Source: Nemertoderma westbladi
Taxonomy: Eukaryota; Xenacoelomorpha; Nemertodermatida; Nemertodermatidae
Assembly (NCBI GenBank): GCA_032718475.1
Contig: JAUCBJ010002936.1
Coordinates: 1 to 33,528 of the forward strand
DNA: 33,528 nucleotides
Reading direction: 5' to 3'
Position numbers and translations under genes: made by a program. The notes beneath the pieces were generated by a model, which searched no databases, was not told the origin of the DNA, and saw only the letters and a list, made by a program, of their open reading frames with translations. Numbering within the stretch: the first letter of the stretch is position 1; each line of letters begins with the position of its first letter. Shown here in pieces: positions 28,596-33,528 of this stretch.

Positions 28596-30554
28596 ATGGA
28601 TCAGTTACTTAGATGTTCAAACGCTTTACTTGGACGAGTTGGTAGCAGGAAAATTTGGCGAAATATAAATAGACTCGCCACAAGACAAATCACTGGAGTA
28701 AGTGGGAAACCCTCTGCCTATCCTTTCGTAGACCATGTGTTCGACGCGGTCGTTGTGGGGGCTGGTGGCGCCGGATTACGGGCCGGATTCGGGTTAGCCT
28801 CGGAAGGATTTCGCACTGCCATTGTATCTAAACTCTTCCCAACTAGAAGTCATACAGTAGCAGCTCAGGGGGGAATTAACGCGGCATTGGGAAACATGGA
28901 ACCGGACGATTGGAAGTGGCACATGTACGACACGGTGAAGGGTTCCGATTGGCTCGGCGACCAGGATGCCATACACTATATGTGTCGAGAGGCTCCGACG
29001 GCTGTAGTGGAGCTGGAGAACTACGGGATGCCGTTCAGTCGCACCCAGGACGGCCTCATTTACCAACGGGCCTTCGGGGGGCAGAGTTACGACTACGGTA
29101 AGGGCGGACAGGCCCATCGGTGCTGCTGTGTGGCTGACCGCACCGGCCACTCCATGCTACACACATTATACGGCCGCTCCCTGAAGTACGATACAACCTA
29201 CTTTACGGAATATTTCGCTCTCGATTTGTTGATGGTTAACGGTGAGTGTCGTGGAGTTATAGCTTTGTGTCTGGAAGACGGAACGATTCACAGGATTACA
29301 GCTAAGAACACAGTGGTGGCCACCGGGGGGTACGGACGGGCCTACTTCTCGTGCACCTCGGCCCACACCTGCACCGGTGACGGGAACGCGATGTTCTCAC
29401 GGGCGGGGTTCGCCAATCAGGATCTCGAGTTCGTCCAGTTCCATCCGACTGGTATCTACGGGGCCGGTTGTCTCATTACCGAGGGCTGCAGGGGGGAGGG
29501 CGGTTACCTTATAAACAGCGAAGGGGAGCGCTTTATGGAGCGATACGCACCCACCGCCAAGGATTTAGCCTCGAGGGATGTTGTGTCCAGGTCGATGACT
29601 ATCGAGATAAGGGAAGGTAGAGGGGTTGGACCGGATAAGGATCACGTCTTCCTTCAGCTGCATCACCTTCCTCCGGAGCAGCTGGCATCGCGTCTCCCTG
29701 GGATCTCCGAGACCGCGTCTATATTCGCTGGCGTTGATGTTACACGAGACCCGATTCCCGTTCTACCGACGGTTCACTACAACATGGGTGGCATTCCTAC
29801 CAACTTTAAGGGACAGGCGATCGCCCACAGTGGCGGCGTGGACCGGCCCATCCCTGGGCTGTACGCCGCCGGGGAATCGGCCAGCGCCAGCGTCCACGGG
29901 GCCAACAGACTCGGCGCCAACTCGTTGCTCGACCTCGTTGTGTTCGGTCGCGCGTGCGCGCACACTATAGCCAGCGAGAACAAACCGGGTGAGCGAGTTG
30001 GCGAGCTGCCCGCGGACTGCGGGGAGGAGTCGGTAGCGAATCTGGACGCAGTTCGTTACGCAGATGGGAGTAGGAGTGTGGCCTCGTTGAGGAACCAGAT
30101 GCAGCGAACGATGCAGACACACGCGGCAGTGTTCCGTACAGGGGAGGTACTTAAGGAAGGCTGCGACCAAATGGGAGAGCTTTACAAGGAAGTCGCTAGG
30201 GATATAAAGACTAGTGACCGGGGGTTGGTGTGGAACACCGATCTGGTCGAGGCCCTGGAGTTGCAAAATCTTATGATCGTGGCCTGTCAAACAATAGTTG
30301 GAGCGGAAGCCAGGAAGGAGAGCAGGGGAGCCCACGCGAGAGAGGATTACAGTGAGAGAATAGATGAATATGACTATACCAAACCCTTATCAGAGCAGGA
30401 AAAACTCCCTTTAACGAGCCACTGGCGGAAACACACGTTATCGAGTATATCAACAGCCACGGGATCGGTTGAGCTCAACTACAGACCCGTTATAGACGAA
30501 ACCTTAGATCAAACAGAGTGCGGTACAGTTCCACCGGCTATCCGATCCTACTGA
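28596..30554 (+). CDS. SDHA: Succinate dehydrogenase flavoprotein subunit, mitochondrial, intronless
   Basis: Full-length 652-residue SDHA (the vertebrate protein has about 664). It oxidises succinate to fumarate in complex II on the matrix side of the inner mitochondrial membrane, linking the TCA cycle to ubiquinone. Residues 1-45 are Arg-rich and mostly free of acidic residues, as expected for a targeting peptide. The FAD-binding [12 protein letters not shown] is at 53-64. His86 in [11 protein letters not shown] is the covalent FAD site. Substrate-site and catalytic motifs are [11 protein letters not shown] (His283), ASRDVVSR (Arg327), HYNMGG (His394) and [11 protein letters not shown] (Arg438). 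The C-terminus ends RPVIDETL...VPPAIRSY, as in animals. One open exon, no frameshift, TGA stop. No poly-A tract or target duplication was noticed, so it is either an old retrogene or a gene that lost its introns; the intact frame argues that it is functional. Confidence 0.97.
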   Translation: MDQLLRCSNALLGRVGSRKIWRNINRLATRQITGVSGKPSAYPFVDHVFDAVVVGAGGAGLRAGFGLASEGFRTAIVSKLFPTRSHTVAAQGGINAALGNMEPDDWKWHMYDTVKGSDWLGDQDAIHYMCREAPTAVVELENYGMPFSRTQDGLIYQRAFGGQSYDYGKGGQAHRCCCVADRTGHSMLHTLYGRSLKYDTTYFTEYFALDLLMVNGECRGVIALCLEDGTIHRITAKNTVVATGGYGRAYFSCTSAHTCTGDGNAMFSRAGFANQDLEFVQFHPTGIYGAGCLITEGCRGEGGYLINSEGERFMERYAPTAKDLASRDVVSRSMTIEIREGRGVGPDKDHVFLQLHHLPPEQLASRLPGISETASIFAGVDVTRDPIPVLPTVHYNMGGIPTNFKGQAIAHSGGVDRPIPGLYAAGESASASVHGANRLGANSLLDLVVFGRACAHTIASENKPGERVGELPADCGEESVANLDAVRYADGSRSVASLRNQMQRTMQTHAAVFRTGEVLKEGCDQMGELYKEVARDIKTSDRGLVWNTDLVEALELQNLMIVACQTIVGAEARKESRGAHAREDYSERIDEYDYTKPLSEQEKLPLTSHWRKHTLSSISTATGSVELNYRPVIDETLDQTECGTVPPAIRSY

Positions 30555-30771
30555 GTTGTACGCCGCATAATGTACTCTTACTGCGGTTATGTTTTTATCA
30601 CATTAATTATTGTTTGGATTTTAGGATATAGTTTGTTTACCTTATTGCTCGGAGAGTGCTTAGTATATTAAATTTAAATGAATATTTAAAAGGATGAGAT
30701 ACCTAGACAGTGCTTATCATAAACTTTAACACCATAAAGTTTACCAACTTATCTCGAAAATGTTGTTTTTG

Positions 30772-30777
30772 AATAAA
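30772..30777 (+). terminator. Polyadenylation signal AATAAA of SDHA
   Basis: The first canonical AATAAA after the SDHA stop, 218 nt downstream, with a T-rich stretch (TTTCCATATTTTTCTTT) following. No genomic poly-A run follows it. Confidence 0.6.
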
Positions 30778-31469
30778 ATATTTCCATATTTTTCTTTAGT
30801 AATATTATATGAAGATGTCAAACCTCTCGTTAAATACGTATAACATAATTCTGAGTTTTTCGTTTAGTACACCCAATCAGGGTTTTTTCTAAATGTTCAC
30901 TGTGAAAAGTTTCTAAACGGCTATGAAAAATTTAGAAAATCTAAATTTTGTTTAGGAAACCAAAATAATTTGCTCAATGGCGAATGAATTGAGAAATTAA
31001 AAGTAGGTACGCAATACTGAGCTGTATTGCTTGTTTTCAACAAAGTCTACAGCCTGTAATCATAAATATCGTCGAATTATTAAACTAATTAGGCCTACGA
31101 CTCTATTTAATACAGCTTTGGTAAACGGTAAGCTATTTATTAGGAAGGAATACTCCACCTCATTGGCGATGGCCACAGTAGAAAGGGCCAAAAAACAAAT
31201 TTTACTGCTATAACATTTTACTTCTGCAAAAAATTACTGCTGCGGTCGGGTCTGCTGCACTCTGCCAACTGAGCGGAAATTTCACACTTTCTATCACTAA
31301 CTTAGGCGTAGTCATTCTGACATCCAAAAGACATTCTGTAAATAATTTTGTGATAGAAAGTAACAATAGTGAGCGAAAGAAGTATTTTCTCGACTGTTTG
31401 CTATAAATTTTAATGATGAAAAAGTGGATTTTTCAGATAAAAAAAGTAATGTTCCAATTACAGTAGAAA
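30778..31469. other. Noncoding spacer
   Basis: AT-rich, no gene. One AGGCCTAC motif near 31091. Confidence 0.5.
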
Positions 31470-31925
31470 ATTCGGACCCGGAGAATTCGGTCGCGGATAA
31501 TTCGGTCCTAAAATCACTAAATAAATGGGACCGAATTGTCCGGATGCTGACTAGGACAATTAATTTAATGGGACCGAATTGTCCGGGACCGAATTTGCCG
31601 AACTGCAAAGATTACCTTTATTTATAAAACTCAAAGCAATTTTATAAATAATGTTTGAAATCTAGGTACCGGGTTTGAGCCCCAATAGGGGCGGTTGATA
31701 TTTTTCGCCATGGAGAGCATCATCATATGTAATATAATGTACTATACCATAATATAGAATTATGTTTCAACCAGGAACCGGACAATTCGAACCTGGACAA
31801 TTCGATCCCGGACAATTCAATCCCAGACAATTCGATCCCGGACAATTCAGTCCCATTTATTTAGTGTTTTGGGACCAAATTGTCAAGGACCGAATTGTCC
31901 GAAACGGAATTGTCCTACATCCAGA
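31470..31925. mobile_element. Foldback structure built from ~15-bp subrepeats (GGACAATTCGATCCC)
   Basis: The right array (about 31785-31920) has five units like GGACAATTCGATCCC, then CATTTATTTAGTG, then inverted units GACCGAATTGTCC. The left array (about 31470-31605) contains the reverse complement of that block, CACTAAATAAATGGGACC, flanked by the same unit types. The two arrays are thus inverted copies separated by about 180 bp. The spacer holds a box B-like GGTTTGAGCCCC (31673-31684), which may be a SINE trace. Terminal inverted repeats made of short direct subrepeats are the hallmark of foldback elements. There is no coding capacity and no target duplication was confirmed. Confidence 0.75.
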
Positions 31926-32168
31926 AAATTGCTCTTAGAAGTGGTGTATATATGTTGGAATCCCCACGGTAGGGTCTCGGGGTAGGGACACTGGGACCCT
32001 ACCCTCAATTCGCTAGTGTCCCTGGTTTATTAATCCTTTATGCTACTACAACAGTTTAATGCGCCAGAACATTCATTAAATTGGGTAAACCTTTTCGAAC
32101 ATTGGCCTTTTCGATTCTAGTTCGCAACATTGGGTCATACATCACCAGTTTCAGAGTTTTAACATTAA
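31926..32168. other. Noncoding spacer
   Basis: No gene. A short inverted pair GTAGGGTC...GACCCTAC lies near 31970-32000. Confidence 0.5.
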
Positions 32169-32217
32169 CTACGCGTAGGTGCTACGCGTAGGTGCTACGT
32201 ATAACTACGCGTAGGTG
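32169..32217 (+). repeat. Short tandem repeat CTACGCGTAGGTG, three copies
   Basis: Copies at 32169-32181, 32182-32194 and 32205-32217, each holding the 10-bp palindrome CTACGCGTAG. Confidence 0.8.
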
Positions 32218-32324
32218 CAACCCATAACTATGCCTATGAATAGAAGACTGTAATTTCCAAAACATTTGGAAGCATAATAAGTAAAAAATAAATACAATTT
32301 GTTTGCACCATGTAAAATATATAA

Positions 32325-32420
32325 ATTAAAATTTACGTATTTTTACGTATTTACGTTAAATTTACATTTAATTTAATTAAATTTACATTAAATGTACGTA
32401 TTTACGTAAATTTACGTCTC
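32325..32420. repeat. AT-rich TTTACGTA simple repeat
   Basis: TTTACGTATTTACGT and ATTTACATTTAAT-like strings repeat in both orientations, giving a partly palindromic stretch. The rest of 32218-32503 shows no gene. Confidence 0.65.
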
Positions 32421-32503
32421 CCCTTTGAAATATCAATATTAAAATATAGTAGAATGTTCTAGATCTTAAAAATAAGGTAACAGTTTTGAAATGGTATTAA
32501 TTG

Positions 32504-33528
32504 TTATGTCCTAGAGGGTGGTGAGGAATACTGCACGTCGAAGGTCCGATTTACATGGTCGGATGCCGGTGCAGGTTTTGTAGTGGAAATTGGATGCTGC
32601 TGAATACGAGTTATTTCATTAGGGAGATCATTCCAAAGCCGGGGGCCTCGAAATGAGAAAGCTTGTCGGCCGTATTCAGTTTTGCGACTCGGAATAACAG
32701 CGTATTGATTTGGTCCACGACGATTCTCTCTTACAGAGAATTTAACCATATCTGATAAGTATTCTGGGGCTAGTCCATTGGCTATTCTGAACATATGGGA
32801 TAGAGTAACAAACTTGGGTTCGCTCGCCTTTAAGGGTAGCCATCAATTCAACCGAATGAAGTGCTCTATACTAATGTGCGTGCGTGTCTCAAGGAAAAGG
32901 CAAAAACGAATGCATTTCCGCTGGAGGGATTCCAGTTCTAATCGCAGTGATTTGTGAGTTTTGTAAAGAACCAACATTGACCTGCATAGTCGATGTGAGG
33001 CTGGATTAAAACATTGCAAAGCAGTCTTCGTAACCCTCCGCTAAGAACCGCACTATTCCTGTGTAAAGAACTGCAGGCGACTGTTACCTTTCTTGATAAC
33101 TTTCCATGCCATGGCTTTGCCAGATAGAGTCGCATCCAGCTCACAACCCAGATAAATGGCAGAATCTTTGGGCGGTATGACTAAACCGTTACATGGTATT
33201 TGTAAGTCTGGCTCCGATAATAGGCGTTGGTGACTACCAAAAAGTATGGTATCTGTTTTATTCAGATTTAAACTGAGTCTGTTGTCAGTCAACCACATAG
33301 ATACTCTAGCCATGGTTGCTGTTAGTGTTCTCGAAATATCTGTTGAGTGGATCTGAGAGTTCAATAGACTAGTATCATCCGCGAACATTGGTGGTAATAC
33401 ATCTTCATTCAATGCCACAGTGCCAGGGTGGGTTGGTGGAATCGTTGGTGGGATTGTTGTTATGGTTGGAACTTCTTCAAAGTCATTAGTATATAGGAGG
33501 AAGAGGGGAGGGGGTAGTATGCCTGTTG
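32504..33528 (-). pseudogene. LINE (non-LTR) reverse transcriptase, C-terminal part, decayed
   Basis: The minus strand from the window end reads LPLFLLYTND, then MFADDTSLLN (catalytic Asp pair intact), WLTDNRLSLNLNKTDTILFG and AIYLGCELD. After a frameshift near 33060 it reads RRLLCNVLIQPHIDYAGQCW, then LESLQRKCIRFCL with an in-frame TGA near 32850, then FRIANGLAPEYLSDMV and FSFRGPRLWNDLPNEI near the C-terminus. This order is typical of Jockey/CR1-like LINE reverse transcriptases. The N-terminal part, including any endonuclease, lies beyond the right edge. Confidence 0.85.

Noticed and set aside
29763-30335. 190-codon antisense frame over SDHA
   Set aside because: Shadow of the intact SDHA coding frame.

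Overview
The window reads as nuclear DNA of an animal, most likely a marine invertebrate. The only conserved host gene is a complete mitochondrial succinate dehydrogenase flavoprotein (SDHA) near the right end. The rest is a graveyard of retroelements, DNA-transposon relics, foldback elements, a tRNA-derived SINE and satellites. No bacterial gene layout, operon or ribosome binding site is seen. The species cannot be named from sequence alone. The short palindrome-like string TAGGCCTA recurs through the AT-rich spacers.

Layout, left to right. 1-264 is a GC-rich minisatellite that runs off the left edge and leads into a 113-bp repeat found again at 16296-16408. 769-2480 (minus) is the C-terminal half of a decayed reverse transcriptase, split by a SINE (1601-1857) with a perfect 12-bp target duplication. 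About 2776-3990 is a 465-bp GATC-rich tandem satellite. 5940-7616 (minus) is a DDE-transposase-like gene broken by two TGA codons. 9190-11736 (minus) is one long frame, broken only by two TGA codons, that combines a DEDD 3'-5' exonuclease-like domain, an acidic linker, three CCHC zinc knuckles and a basic tail. 12230-12690 is a minisatellite. 12818-13951 (minus) is a BEL/Pao-type integrase fused directly to the N-terminal half of a reverse transcriptase (13952-15426) of the same family as the fragment at 769-2480. 15602-15991 (minus) is the C-terminus of another reverse transcriptase. 16409-20087 (minus) is a Ty3/gypsy element with gag-protease, RT-RNase H and a truncated integrase in three frames.

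Right half. 20746-20968 is a 22-bp minisatellite. 21056-21446 is a foldback element with long inverted repeats and 9-bp flanking duplications. 22280-28240 is mostly noncoding, with small tandem repeats and palindrome clusters. 28596-30554 (plus) is an intact SDHA gene without introns, with a TATA-like box, CCAAT boxes and a polyadenylation signal. 31470-31925 is a second foldback structure built from short subrepeats. 32504-33528 (minus) is a decayed LINE reverse transcriptase that runs off the right edge.

The mobile genes do not form a pathway; they are nested and truncated insertions, nearly all on the minus strand from 0.7 to 20 kb. The least conventional item is the exonuclease plus zinc-knuckle frame at 9.2-11.7 kb. 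Family assignments come from motif recognition without database searches.
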